Assembly (NCBI GenBank): GCA_946902875.1
Contig: OX336340.1
Span: 12,229,566-12,293,565 of the forward strand
Origin: Nematopogon swammerdamellus
Lineage: Eukaryota > Arthropoda > Insecta > Lepidoptera > Adelidae
DNA: 64,000 nt
Direction of reading: 5' to 3'
The position numbers were made by a program, and so were the translations under genes. The notes beneath the pieces were generated by a model. That model saw only the letters and a list, made by a program, of their open reading frames with translations, was not told the origin of the DNA and made no database searches. Positions 11,044-22,879 of the stretch are shown in pieces; the stretch's first letter is position 1; every line of letters begins with the position of its first letter.

Positions 11044-11459
11044 CACATCGATTTTCATTACTTTAATCTTCAAATAATTTACTATATATTTGTATATAGA
11101 CATGCGCACCTATCTTGAGACACAGAGAAGATGAGAGTGCACTCAAAAGCTCTCATTAGCCTGCGCATGAAGGCTTCTGAAGGTGTCCGGTGGCGGCGAG
11201 GAGCGGTGGAGGGGGCAGCGAGGGGAGGTGAGAGCGGATAAGCCGAGGCGCCGCCGATGACAACGAACCGTGAACACTGCCAATACTGATCAGCTATACT
11301 ATACTGATAAGCGCCTTGCCAAGTTGTGTCATTCTCCACCGCACGTGGGATAAAAATATGTAAGTGTAATACGAACTGTTTCTTATACCTAATGTCGATG
11401 AGTCGGTAAAACAATATAATTATTCTTCTATCTAGTTAATTATATACATATGTAAAGAC
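11044..11459. other. gene-free stretch
   Basis: Moderately GC-rich near 11170-11250 (gtggcggcgaggagcggtgg). No recognisable gene. Confidence 0.3.
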
Positions 11460-11978
11460 ATGTCAGCGTTCCTGGGTTTAAGCGGGCGTGCAAGGCTTGG
11501 CTCCTAGAGTCGCAACGGGCTAACCCTCGAGCCTGATCGGGATCGTGTTTGATTTTTTTTTAAATGTATTTATTTTAATTGCTGTTTTGGTTGTTTTCTT
11601 AATTGTATTGTTGTTCGCTTGATTGTATTGTATTGTTTATTGATCATTCATATGGCAGTTAGACTGCTCTCTGTCACAAATTGTTCTATCATTTGTAAAT
11701 CCAAATGTGTTTTTTTTCGTACTAAAAAGTATTTCGTGTGTTTAATGTGCCTTATGTGCGAGTGATTGCTAAGTGATTTTAGGTGGTGAAAGCTGACGCT
11801 ATTTTGCAATGTTGTATGCTTACGTGGTTAGGACCAGCGGAAGATCAGCACTGCGGGTCTCTCATCGCGAGGGAGCCGCGGCATACAAGCTGACCTGGCT
11901 CCCTTTTCCTCCAAGCCCATGTATATAATGTACTGTATTACTGATGTGAAGAGGAAATAAACGCTATTCTATTCTAAA
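11460..11978 (+). mobile_element. LINE 3' UTR remnant ending in ATTCT repeats
   Basis: The segment ccagcggaagatcagcactg...catcgcgagggagccgcgg...gaggaaataaacgctattctattct resembles, from memory, lepidopteran CR1-like LINE 3' ends. It has a polyadenylation signal and the same ATTCT end as the copy at 10905. No coding sequence remains. Confidence 0.5.
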
Positions 11979-12246
11979 GTATATATGTATAGTATGTAAG
12001 AATTGACGTATGTATTTATTAAAATTGGATTAGTACAGAGACAGGAATAGTATTAAGCATAAATTAGTACACAACACGATTTCTGACCTGCCTCCACGAT
12101 ACAATCCTCAAAAACAGAAAAGTTTCAGATAAATAATGTCCCTATATAAGTAACGACATCTGTGAATTACTTTATTCAAGAAAATTTAAGAAAGTATATT
12201 TTTAATTAGAAAAATGCAAATCGAAAATCATTGGAAAAAATTCATC

Positions 12247-12316
12247 CCGACCAGGATTTGAACCTGGGCCTATGACTTGAGCCGCCAACGCGATAACCAA
12301 CTACACCACCGGGCCG
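12247..12316 (-). other. tRNA-like sequence (SINE head or degenerate tRNA)
   Basis: On the minus strand: an A box in ggtggtgtagttggttatcg, a T arm with a perfect 5-bp stem (ccagg-ttcaaat-cctgg), then a T6 run that could end Pol III transcription. The acceptor stem has a G:A mismatch and the anticodon loop lacks the usual T33, so a working tRNA is unlikely. Confidence 0.5.
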
Positions 12317-13134
12317 TTACATAGTATTTCAAAATTTTCGATTTATTGCACCTTCATGAATGATGTCGCATAATTTTTGCGATCAGTCAACTTGCACGGC
12401 TCCACATTGAACCTTATGCCGAATAAATCAAGAAGAGTGAGTGAAAGAATGCGCCTTATATCTCGACCCGCTCCGTGTATAACGCATATGTACTGAGTAG
12501 GTAGTGAGAGTACGAGGCACAATCTTTCTGACTTTGGCGTTATTTTACTAGCAGGATAAGCTCCGTTCAGGGCGGCGGCGCACTATGGACGGGCCCCATA
12601 CAAGCAACTGTCAAAAATGGTTTTGACAACATACCACCTGGGGTAATGAAATATAGTTGGTTCGATAGGCCATGAAAGGTACTTATTTTATACGTACATA
12701 TTTTAGATTTAAGTTGACTTTCCTCGGTTATATGACTCTTGAAAGTTGAACAAATTCGTTGCGCAAACATCCGCATATTAAGGGAGCGCATATTTATGTA
12801 TATTTTTCTCAAAAAATACTTAGGTAAACATATAGAAACCCATACATATTCGAAAAGCATACTTCTTGGGCTTTTAGGTAATGGTAACTGTGTTGGGTTT
12901 TTTAAAGATATCATCCCTTATTTAAAGCACTAACGAAAACGCGAAATTTATCTAAAACTACAATTTTCATCTAAGCTTTCAAATGGTATCAGGGTCTGCC
13001 CGGGTGAATATTATAATGGTTTTATACAGCCAGTACACTGTTTATTTAGAATTAATAAACAACTTTCTGAAAAACTCTGCAAATTGGCACGAAAATAAAA
13101 AAAATATGCGTGCTCGGAGCGTTCGCGTGAACGA
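12317..13134. other. gene-free stretch
   Basis: No supported gene. Overlapping ORFs at about 12567-12933 on both strands match nothing I recognise. A short motif (aacataccacctgggg, about 12629) recurs at about 18531. Confidence 0.3.
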
Positions 13135-13380
13135 ATTTTTTTTAATTTAATTTTATTAATTTTTTTATGGAAACTGACACGGTTGGCTATACCTCCTACA
13201 ACATCCGTGATGTCAGCCCATAAACTCCGTGTGAACTAGGTGCCATGTCAATGCTTCCCTTCATTTCATATCGTCTACACTGAACTGGACGGAAAACACG
13301 AACTATTTACATAGCGGTTTCGACCGATGTTTCATTCAGTGCGGTGGTACCAACCCGGACGGGATAAACCCTACCTACTA
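13135..13380 (-). mobile_element. SINE A, minus strand
   Basis: T run, then atggaaactgacacggttgg, through the family core to gggataaaccctacctacta. The tail-to-core order is that of a minus-strand insertion. Confidence 0.75.
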
Positions 13381-13480
13381 AAAAAAAAAATTTAAAATCG
13401 GATAAGGTCTAGGGGGCGAGATAACATAAATGCCGAAATACGATTTTGTATGGAGTATGGAGAAAGTTTACTTCCGTCTC

Positions 13481-13523
13481 TAACAACAGTCGACCGACCG
13501 CACCACTGAGCTACCGAGGCTGA
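13481..13523 (-). mobile_element. SINE A-type tRNA head, minus strand
   Basis: Reverse complement reads tcagcctcggtagctcagtgg then tgcggtcggtcgac. It lies 100 bp beyond the SINE A body at 13135-13380 with unrelated DNA between, so it is either the head of that copy split by an insertion or a separate copy. Confidence 0.6.
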
Positions 13524-14884
13524 TTTTAAATGATTTTATTTGAAAAGTTAACTTAAGAGTACTGATTGTATAAATTATGCAAAGAAAGTACAATACAACC
13601 TCAGCATTCTCACGGTAGGTATAGCTACTTCGTAATGGAAACAATTGCGGTTAAAACTATGATATGATTATATATGTATTTACGCCAGGTGTGTTTTTGT
13701 GTTATTTGATGTTTTGAACACTATTTCTGAACCACAGAGTGTAAGGAGATATGATGCACACGTCATTTTTTTTTTCGTACGATCGAATATAAGCCATTCT
13801 GTGAGGGGTGGTACATTTACACACTGTACTGCCTGAATATTCGTGCCAGATGAGTGCAGTGTAGTGTTTCTGAAACGATATGGCGTCTTACAAGTATCCT
13901 CCACTGTGTTTCTTGAAAAGTTACTACGCAATTTCACCAGAGAGGATACAAAATCGTAAAACTGTGAAACTTTTTGGGGAATCTGGTTTGGACAACGTCT
14001 ATCCTTCATACGAGTACATTAAAGGACTGAATTCAATTGGCAAAAAAGATGAAGCCCCACTGGTAAAATAATACGTATCGTAACGTAACTCAATAAAACA
14101 AGAAAAACTGCAATGAAATTATCACAGGAAATTCTGCTAAATTGTTTCAATTCAACGACGGCGATGAAGCTTTAGTGTCTTCGTAGATTTAGATCTGACT
14201 AAATTGCAATAACAATATTTGAGAAGCTGTTTATTGGAAAGATATTCCATCGTCTTCCCTTCTTATAATAAAATCCAGGAAGCAAAAAACAGGTGCTGTC
14301 CTGTAAGCGCATTTAATTATTTAATGATTAATTTTTAATTTATTACAATATAGGTACAAATATGTTTTTATTAGTGAATATTATATAAAAGTTTATACTT
14401 TATTGGTAAATTTACATAATAATTTTTTATCTTATTTTCATAGTTTAGAAATAAATTATTTAGTATTTTAGGATTTTTTTTATTAATAATAAATATTATT
14501 TACAATCAAATGTTACTGTTTTTTTGAAGAGTAACTATTCAAGTAATACCATAAAAAAAATTGTGAATAAAGGTCTTCTAGTTTAGGAGATACAGATTTA
14601 TGACCGAAAAGTGGCACTTTGGCCCATAGTGCGGCGGCGCGGCGGCGGCGCGCGGGGGCGCTCAACGACTTCTCACAAGTGGAATTTGATTCAGACTCAC
14701 ATTCAGATATATAGTTCGCTATGAAGAACACACACCGTTAACACTTTATTTTAATTGACGCAAATGCCTATTCAATATATTTCTTTAGAATTTTAGTTAT
14801 ATTCCCGTTCAGCAATAATAATGGGAGAATTGGGAAAGAAGCAACAAAGGGTTTATCTTTCTTTCTTTATATTATATAATTCTT
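13524..14884. other. mostly AT-rich stretch with an unassigned ORF pair
   Basis: Two overlapping frames (minus 13680-14009, 109 codons; plus 13880-14071, 63 codons starting MASYKYPPLC and followed ~20 nt later by aataaa) match nothing I recognise. A GCG island lies at 14627-14661. From 14300 to 14510 the DNA is almost pure A/T. Confidence 0.3.
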
Positions 14885-15048
14885 CTGTACGTGTTTGTCA
14901 TCTAACTCCTCCTAAACGGCTGGACCGATTTAGATATAATTTTGTGTGTATATTTGAGTGGGTTCCTGAATGGTTTGAAAATACAATTGGACCCGGTAGA
15001 TGGCGTCGAAATAAGTCCACGCGGACGAAGTCGCGGGCATAGCTAGTT
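14885..15048 (+). mobile_element. LINE 3' UTR-like repeat (RTE type, tentative)
   Basis: Contains the strings aaacggctggaccgattt and gcggacgaagtcgcgggc, which I remember as widespread near RTE-like element 3' ends in Lepidoptera. Reverse-orientation relatives (actagctgttgcccg..gcttc) are at 17830 and 38981. Confidence 0.45.
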
Positions 15049-15058
15049 ATTTTATATA

Positions 15059-15563
15059 CAGGATGTTCGGCACATCGACTGTACCGGTCGCGCGGGCACT
15101 CTTGCAAATTATCTTTGACCACATAGTGAGTTGTTTGTATGACATGTGGTATAACATTGGAAAGGGCATAAACTAGTGAACATTTTAAAAGAAAATGAAG
15201 CTATCAATTGCTGTCAGTTTTTTTTTAAATTAAGAAATTAAAATTCTGTCATATTTTTACTGGTTCTCGGGACTTTGGGAGGTCATAAGTCCTATTCATG
15301 GTGTTAACTTCATCAAATTATATTTTTTCTAGAACAAGGATACATCGTAAAATTAAATAAAGTTTATTTCGTGCTGATACAGTGATAAAAAAAAAAGTTA
15401 CAAGGGGTTAAAGCTGAGATTTTGGTAATTTTCAAAAATAAAGAAAAAAAAATGTGTCTCGATACCACGTGACACCAGACAAAAGGTGTCATAGGTCAAA
15501 ACCTTGCAAATGACCCCACTTACCTACAAAAAAAATTTGTCGGTCCATGTGCCGAACACCCTG
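15059..15563. mobile_element. TA-flanked MITE, 505 bp
   Basis: Left end caggatgttcggcacat (15059-15075) is repeated inverted at 15547-15563 (one mismatch), and TATA stands on both sides, consistent with a TA target duplication. No ORF of size inside. The ends share CAGG(G/A)TGTT with the element at 62870-63324, suggesting one superfamily (Tc1/mariner-like is a guess). Confidence 0.7.
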
Positions 15564-16194
15564 TATATCTTACATACTTTTAAATCTTGATTAATCCAAA
15601 AGCGCTCTGGCCCCTCTGACGCAGTGACTGGCTCTGGCTCTGACCCTTTTGACTCTAACTGATACAGGTTTGAATGAGTAATCTACGGTTTTATTGTAAA
15701 GCAGATTGAAACGTGATGTTTGCACGGAACACTAGATCAATGTTAGAGCCTAACACGGGCGTGCCGCCGCGGCCGTGGGTTTCAGATTTGATCAAAGGAA
15801 AATTTTAATAATGGATACGATACTGAATACTTGACATTGCCTATGACATTTTCTAGATGGTCGAACCATATTGAATGCCTAGTTTGTGTAAAAATATTAA
15901 TAATGAATATTGTAGTTTAAAAAAAAATTACACTTACCAAGCAAGTTGTTTTGTTTTGGGGAGGGGGTGGGGGATGAACCCCAAACTTCCGCCCTCGCCA
16001 CGCCTATGAGTCCTAAACATATGTATCTAATTTTAACCTCAGAGTTCCATCAAATTAATGAAACTTTCCATCGCATGCTTTCATAAGTGGAATGTAATAT
16101 CGCAAGTTATCCACTCCTCCGCAGTCCGCACGTCGTCGTCGCCCATAAAGGGAATATCTATCGCTCAGAGAAGCCCCATGCCAGCTATAAGGCG
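15564..16194. other. gene-free stretch
   Basis: No ORF or repeat that I can assign. A short G-run motif is near 15960. Confidence 0.3.
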
Positions 16195-16411
16195 GATAAA
16201 AGGTCGTTGTCTAATTTATTAACGCGCCTTTTGAAAATTCCCAGGTTATAAGAAGTGCGAACACACTCACCGGAAGACCGTTCCATATGTTCGCACAGGG
16301 AATAATTTCGAAGTTTGGTGTCAACAAAAGAACATAAAGTGGCGGATACGGATCGGGATCACACTCTATATACCTCATACACAACTCGCTTTCGGTAAAT
16401 AGTGGACACAA
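16195..16411 (-). pseudogene. LINE ORF2 C-terminus remnant with frameshift
   Basis: Minus strand reads ANIWNGLPVSVFA, then after a one-base shift YNLGIFKRRVNKLDNDLL and a stop at 16195-16197. LW/IWN.LP..VF..YNLG.FK.RVN is the signature of the final segment of Jockey/CR1-type reverse transcriptase proteins. Nothing else of the element is left upstream, and the frameshift confirms decay. Confidence 0.7.
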
Positions 16412-16724
16412 GAAGTTTTGCAGTTATACCCCTCATATAACATAAGGTCCGTTCAGATGAAAGAAAACATGGCGAAAAAAGTCATCCTCACAAATAAAGG
16501 GGAAAATCTGTAACAACCGGCCTATGCGCCTATGCGCTGCTGCGATGCTATGTTCGCTTATAAGTCGATAACTACTCAATCAATTAACGTGGGGTTTTCG
16601 CTGACGTATTCAAAGAACATCTAGTTCAATAATAAAAGAGCAGTGTATTTACATAGGACATTTTTTATTAGAACTATTTGACTAGTTTGTGTTTCGAAAA
16701 CTTTTTTCAAACTGGTTCCCAAAG

Positions 16725-16770
16725 AGTTTGTATTACGTCGCTGCGCTCCTTTAGCGACGTAATACAAACT
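16725..16770. repeat. perfect 18-bp-stem hairpin, palindrome type P (copy 1)
   Basis: agtttgtattacgtcgct (16725-16742) pairs exactly with 16753-16770 around the loop gcgctccttt. The arms share agtttgtattac with the hairpin at 25518-25566. Confidence 0.8.
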
Positions 16771-17919
16771 ATTTCCTTTCCAAGTTCCTTTCTGTATCGT
16801 CGTGGTATGGTGGACAAAACGCGCGTTAATTGTTTATGAAAGTAGGTAATGCCTTTCTGTATCTGTCCTAATAATATTAAAGAGGAAAAACATTTAAAAA
16901 AACAATGTCCAATGCACATAAGATTGTCGAGAGATCATGTCACTAAATCCCGACTATGCTACGCGGTAGTAGCGATGCAAATATAATATTCCTCCTGCAC
17001 GAGCCATCCGTCAAGGCAGATCAGATCAGACGCGTGACGTGTACGTGTAAGTTACTCCTCTCACGGATGAACAGGCTTTGGAAATTCTAAAGGGGGAAAT
17101 TTGCTCAGTTTGTGGTCGCTTCACCGAAATCTTAAATGACTGCACAAGTTATAATGGCCGTTATTATCGTACCACTATCCTCTTGCGAAACCACAATTTA
17201 ACTTAATGCTGGTGAGTACAAGTGCTATGACCCCAGGCACAAGGACATCATTATACAGAAAAGCCATAAGTCAGAGAAATTTAATAAATGTTTGGTTTAA
17301 AAAATCTATAAATATAATAAAATCGTAAAAGAAAAAAATCTGCACATTCTGTATCGAAAAAAAAAACCAGGGACTTCAATTAAGAGATTGAAGTCGTTCG
17401 AACAGTTTTTTTTAATTGTTGTCTGTCTGTATGTGCATAACGCCAAAACCACTGAACGGATTTTGCCGAAACTGTATAGTGACAGTGTGCAGCTGGCCGG
17501 TGACGAAATCAATTAAATGAAAACGAATGATCGTTCATTTGTTCGTTCGTCTTCTATGCGCTCGTAAACCGTTCATCTGATTATGACAAAACTTTGGTGG
17601 GTTGTTGTGCGAGAGCTAGTGAAGGTTTTTGAGAAAAAAAAAACTGAAAACAGTGGTCGAAATTAATTTAAGGTATACTTTTCGTTCGTTTTCGTTACCA
17701 TTCCAATTATCGGCGCAGCGATCACGCTGACGACGGGACAGAGTGTCTAGAGTAGCAAAAAAAAAAATTTGTCCATTGTCAATAATAATTGAGAACTGGC
17801 AGCCAATGCTGGCAGCAAATACAATTTCGACTAGCTGTTGCCCGAGGCTTCTCTCGCTTGAAATTTGTCAAAAGAAGAAAGTTAAGGAGAGGCCGAAGGC
17901 TGAGCTGCGTTCAGGTAAA
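16771..17919. other. gene-free stretch with LINE-like scraps
   Basis: Contains short strings of common repeat types (ccactgaacggattttg near 17450, ctgttgcccgaggcttc near 17837). No coding region is supported. Confidence 0.35.
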
Positions 17920-18102
17920 TAAAATTTAAAAATCTACAACAACACAGTTCTACACAGTTCTGTGCTTGTGGTTTAGTTATTTATCAGTGCAATAAAAATT
18001 TCGTTTTATTCATTAAATTTTGCGTCAGATGAAAAAAATCTAAATTAAATCATTTCTCTCATCATAAATCAGAACTCTATTGTTGTAGATTTTTAAATTT
18101 TA
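17920..18102. repeat. inverted-repeat element, perfect 23-bp arms
   Basis: taaaatttaaaaatctacaa... at 17920-17942 is exactly inverted at 18080-18102. The 137-bp interior is AT-rich. Probably a small MITE. Confidence 0.6.
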
Positions 18103-18498
18103 CTACCATTAATTTTTTAAAATTAAAATACCACACCGACTTACGACCTTTTTCTGTGCAAAGCAGCCAGCTGTTCACCAAGCTGTTCCAAAATGTATGA
18201 GTAGTCACGTGTAACTTCTCCTAATTGAGAAGTGTTACCTACATACCTATTTCTATTATTAGGAAGTGATCAATTCGGGGCTTACCTTCAAACGTGTCAA
18301 CTGTAGAAGCGGATGTCTTGTTAGGATTCCGTAAACAGATTGCGGTAAGGACTCGCGGGAAAACTCGCGGAAATATGATAATTAAGTTGGCACTTTGTCG
18401 GCCTCAGTGGCTCCGAAATAGAGACATTGAATAAATCATTAAGTCCCAATAATATTAGATTGGTTGATTTATTCTGTAAGCACGACAGTACCTAAGTC

Positions 18499-18532
18499 GT
18501 TAATCTCTTCCATTTCGGTGGAAGAGATTAAC
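18499..18532. repeat. perfect 14-bp-stem hairpin, 6-nt loop
   Basis: gttaatctcttcca (18499-18512) and tggaagagattaac (18519-18532) flank tttcgg. No T run follows, so it is not an obvious terminator. Confidence 0.6.
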
Positions 18533-18788
18533 ATACCACCCGGGGCTGAAGTGAGAGATTTCAAGGTTAGGGTTGTGATATGATATTGATATTCGTTGTG
18601 GCATTTATCATGCGGTGTTGCCATGGAATCAGGGTAAGAACGTACATAAACATCGAACGGGGCATTTTTTTTTTCAACACGGAAGTTTTCAATAAGATTC
18701 AATATTATGGAATCGTGCGAAATTGGCAGAACGCAAGAGCTTGCGTCTCACTGTAGAAGATGCAACTGTTCGAAATTTTGAGAGAATA

Positions 18789-18868
18789 CGTCATCGATCC
18801 GGTGGCGAAATTGGTAACGCTTTGGTGGCTCGTGCCATAGTTCTGGATTCGAATCCTGGTTACGACGT
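18789..18868 (+). other. tRNA-like sequence, plus strand
   Basis: A-box-like ggtggcgaaattggtaacg and a B box ggattcgaatcc spaced as in a tRNA, followed by a T run (gtagtttttatctttatttt). Cloverleaf pairing is imperfect. Probably a SINE head or tRNA pseudogene. Confidence 0.45.
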
Positions 18869-20691
18869 AGTTTTTATCTTTATTTTCGGCTTTGCATCTA
18901 ACTAATAAGGAAATTATATTTTTGTATAATGAAGACAGCGGATTAGGGCATTAGAGGAATCGCGGCGACAGATCGTACAAATTTGGGAATTGTGAACTGC
19001 GAAGCGCCACACTTTTAGCTGATTCGATAAAATTATGCTTTGTCTCAGAAAATTTATCGAGAAGAGGTCGAGCCAGGAGCGGTCAAATTAGATTAGGAAG
19101 GTCGAGAGCTTTCTGTTTTTTACAATATTGAATTAGAAATTCATTTACCGCTTTCGAAATTATTGCATTGGTTCTACGAGAGTCGTTAACAACTCGAAAA
19201 AAATATGTTTTTTATTTTTGTGTAGTATATATTTAAAAACATATCAATTTTGTTAATTTACAACAATATTATACTTTTACAATGAAATATTCTCAATGTT
19301 AGGAATCCAAAAGTTTCATAAGAAAACTGAAAGGTATTTTATTTAATAAGCATCCAATCTTCAAATCAAACTTATTCTAACGCGTCTGTTCTATCTATTC
19401 TATGTAAGTTTAAGGTTCTCTAGCCAAACTGAATTAATATCCAAGAAAAACATATTTAAGTTATTCACTCACCGTCATAGTTCATATTATAATACGAAAG
19501 TTCTAACAGACAGACGCACCTGAAAAAATATTCTAGATTTACAATATCTTCCTTTTATTACGACCGCGTTTTCCTCATACCGCCGAGAATGTAAAACATT
19601 CCACGATTTTCGCAAAGGACTCGCGCGTGTTTGCCGAAAAGGTCGAGTAACGGGGTCTACGTGCGAGATACAACTATAGGTGTTGTTTGCTCGGCCGCCG
19701 GCCACACCGGGCCCGCATGTGTTCTGTTTGCGATGTGGTATGCTGAGAGAACCGCGACCCGCGACCCGCGACCAGATGCTTCCTAGAAAGCACAAGCTCC
19801 AAGAAAGCTCCAGCGGAACGTTACTCGCAAAGTCACCGGTCAGTAAGGACGTGAACCCTACAAGATAGCCGGCGTATAATGTCCGTTCGTCTGCCTTAAT
19901 TAATAGGATAATAGCTCTGATTTAATAGGAGACTGTGAATTGCTCGAAATGAAAGCATAAATAAGCAAAAATAAAGCAAAAATAAGTTTTCCGTTATTAA
20001 TATTTTGGTAGTTTATTTTTTCAGACATTTTGGTAGTTTAATTTTAGGCAAATTAATTTGTAAGATAGTTTAATTTTTAATAATTATTAAGTGTTTTAAT
20101 TGAAGAAGTTGTTATGTAAAAATGTCATAAATGTTAAGAGATGTGAACTTTCCTGTTCAATATATTTCCATTGAAGTGTTCAAATAATCCTGAAATGTAG
20201 GCAATGTAATTTTTTTTATATATTCCTAAATAAAATTACACCCGTCAACTGAATGTTTACCGAAGGACCAGTATGCCTTCATCCGCGAAATTGGTTCCCA
20301 CATTCCCCAATTCCCACCTCCCCCAAAACACAATTTCATGTAAGATTTTCCACACTTCCTAAATTTGTTATATCGTGTAGGTAGTACCTATAATATTGCA
20401 GCATCATATACAAAATATCACCCCCTACCTATGCCTTCACCCGTGAAATCGTCTTTTTATTTTCTCCTTGAAAGTAGTAATGGGTTACCTACTGAGAGAA
20501 AATTGCTAGAACCAAAAGTTGTCGGCCTTTCAATAGACGTTGCCTTCATATACGAATACTTTCTTGCTGTCATGTCTTTCAAGCTTCCGGAAATGTTGCT
20601 GTGCTTCATAAATCCACGTTTAATAAAGTTCAAAATATCTGGCAACGTGCGAGCGTCCCGCAGGGATCAACCGACACTTCATTCGTCTAGC
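18869..20691. other. gene-free stretch
   Basis: AT-rich, with a direct repeat of attttggtagttta (about 20000-20045) and a short tandem of cgcgaccc near 19750. The frames at 19487-19868 on both strands look like chance. Confidence 0.3.
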
Positions 20692-20757
20692 GGCGGGGCG
20701 GCGGCGGCGGCGCGACGCGGAGCGGCCCAGACGGCCGGCGCGGCGGAGCCGGTACTT
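20692..20757. other. GC-rich GCG island
   Basis: gcggggcggcggcggcggcg-type sequence in AT-rich surroundings. It forms part of a long but low-complexity frame (20365-20907) that I do not accept as a gene. Confidence 0.55.
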
Positions 20758-20815
20758 TGCGCTTCGCTCACGTTGATTCTTTTATCATTTATTTTATTTA
20801 CTTTAGCATTTAATT

Positions 20816-20905
20816 CCTACAGTCAGTCAGCGTGTATGCGTCCACTGCACTGCTGGACATACGCCTCTCCAATTCTCCCCAATCCTCCCGGCCTTCAGCG
20901 GTATT
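20816..20905 (-). pseudogene. RTE-type LINE 3'-end scrap
   Basis: cagtcagcgtgtatgcgtcc and ctcccggccttcagcg match the 3' end of the larger RTE copy at 27778 in the same orientation. Too short to show protein motifs on its own. Confidence 0.5.
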
Positions 20906-21799
20906 GAATATTCTGTACCTACACTCAATTATAATTTATAAAGAACTACCAACAAGAACATGTGAGTGCAGATCCATTGTATCTGCCTGCCCCATTGAGA
21001 AACAGGCTATACGTTATGTATGTATGTAACATAAAACAAAGGAAAATATTTTATGCCAATGAATGTAACCATTAGTGAAAAGCCAGTTAAATTTAATCAA
21101 ATTAAGTCTAAATGTTTAGTTTATATATTAATAACATGAAATATGAATTTATTTATTCAACAGCAAAAATAGGTACTATTAAGTCTATTTTAGGTCTTAA
21201 TAGGTACTATTAAGACAATTAAGTCTAAATTATTTATTGCACAAGCTTTTATTTAACTTCATCTGTTTAGTACATATATGTGGCCTGCTAGTAGGTGTGG
21301 GTCATGTCTTGCAACTGAATTTTAAAATGTTCCACCTAACCTGAAATTTAAACTGAAATTATAAAATTATTAAAACAATGAGTTATATATTGAAACACTC
21401 CATACCAAGTATGCAGTTATGTATCAAATTTATATTTATGTATAGATGTTTAAAATCTGTATATCCTTAATAAAATGTTACCTATTGTTATAATTTTTCA
21501 TTTTATTTTATTATTATATATTTATTTTCTCCAATAACACAATCCCAAATACCTTTTCGGACAGACTTATAAAATACAACATTTTATGATAGCAGAGAAA
21601 AGGAGATGAACATAGCAGACAGGTCGCGTAGTGTTGCTGAAAACTTTCAGCATTTTTCAGCGCAATATGACAGAGGTCACCTCGCATCATCTATCACTCG
21701 GCGTCTCCCCGGCACAAGCCCCTGTTATAATATTATAGCTATACTTTATTCCAGTGACAACGTCACAGCAGTGAGTGTTGCACGTAGGATTACATCGGC
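20906..21799. other. gene-free AT-rich stretch
   Basis: Contains a short direct repeat (taggtactattaag, about 21172 and 21210). Nothing else seen. Confidence 0.3.
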
Positions 21800-22047
21800 T
21801 TTTTATTTTTTTATATTTTTTTATGGAAACTGACACGGCTACATCACCTACAACATACGTGATGTCAGCCCATAACACCGGGTGAACTAGGTGCCATGTC
21901 AGCGCTTCCCTTCGGTCGTGCCGGCTACACTGAACTGGACGGAAAACACAAACTATTTACATAGCCGTTTCGACCGACGTTTCATTCAGTGCGGTGGTAC
22001 CAACCCGGGCGGGTTGAACCCTACCACCTAGTAAGGTAAGAAGGGAA
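21800..22047 (-). mobile_element. SINE A, minus strand
   Basis: T run, atggaaactgacacggctac, then the complete tail and core to ctagtaaggtaagaaggga. The tRNA head is missing. Confidence 0.8.
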
Positions 22048-22083
22048 CTCGGCTCGATTTAACTTCTTACTGTCAATGTTATT

Positions 22084-22460
22084 AAAAAATAGGTAAAAAA
22101 ACTTTTAAGTTAAACGGTTTTATTTAAAACAAACTAGAAAATAAACATCAGGTGTACAAAAAACTAGAAAATAATAAGGACACAAACCTGGGCCTTCTTA
22201 AGATTTTACGTCTGGGTAAGAAATCGTGCAATACTAGCGTGCTGTCTTCTCATGTCGGATGCCAAAGGGCAATTTGTGTCGCTGCGTCAGCGGAATAAGT
22301 CATAAATTGAGACTTTTAACAGACTAATATAAAAACGTGGGGCGCATGTTTTTTGTCATTGTCATATCATTATACGCCTTTTTTGTACACCTGAGGTTTT
22401 TTTTTCTAGTTTGTTTTAAATAAAACCGTTTAACTTAAAAGTTTTTTTACCTATTTTTTT
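22084..22460. repeat. inverted-repeat element with ~77-bp arms
   Basis: The arm at 22084-22159 (aaaaaataggtaaaaaaact...) recurs inverted at 22381-22460, nearly perfect over the first ~57 bp. The interior is ~220 bp of unique-looking DNA. The arm motif aataaaaccgttta also recurs at about 23401, just beyond the helicase remnant and tandem array, which may tie the segments together. Confidence 0.7.
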
Positions 22461-22494
22461 ATTTACTCGTTTTTAGTTTGATTTTTGGCTCGTA

Positions 22495-22879
22495 TCATTC
22501 ATTACGCAAACTCCTCATCCTTTCCAACTCTCTCATTGCATCTTTGTTACTCGGTTTCTTACCTGTCAATTTCTCACAATCAAGCTCCTCAATACATAGC
22601 CCTTCTAAAGACGTTACGCGACTCAATGCAACATAAGCTTGACCCTCCTCAAATAGTCTGGAGCCCAAATACAGCATGGTCAACAGTACTGCCCTGCATT
22701 TTATGGACAGTGGAGGCCCATGACAAAATTATCGGTAACATCCGTCTCTCAGCTGTTCCGTAATTAAACTTTGCTGGAAACTGTATGGCTTTAGGATGGA
22801 TAAGGTGTCAGCCGTCCCTTTCAAAATCAATTTGAACAGATGGTATGTCTGTTTCATAGGTACATTTGCGTTCGACAAG
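22495..22879 (-). pseudogene. PIF1-like helicase of a Helitron-type element, C-terminal remnant
   Basis: Minus strand, in order: QFPAKFNYGTAERRMLPIIL, SWASTVHKMQGSTVDHAV (motif V-like), then after a frameshift YLGSRLFEEGQAYVALSRVT (motif VI) and SLEGLCIEELDCEKLTGK. These are the last conserved motifs of the PIF1-type helicase in Helitron transposons, which would unwind DNA during rolling-circle transposition. An in-frame stop (ERDG*HLIHP) and the frameshift after DHAV show it is dead. The Rep nuclease and helicase Walker motifs are absent. On its upstream side it abuts the 130-bp tandem repeat. Confidence 0.8.

Noticed and set aside
13680..14071. Small gene on either strand (109 and 63 codons)
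   Set aside because: The plus ORF has an aataaa after the stop, but neither frame has a recognisable motif, and the frames overlap in opposite directions. Left as unassigned.
18499..18532. Rho-independent terminator
   Set aside because: Perfect hairpin but no T run and a eukaryotic context.
20365..20907. 180-codon plus-strand frame
   Set aside because: It passes through a GCG-repeat island and then an RTE scrap in antisense; no domain is visible, so it is a chance frame.
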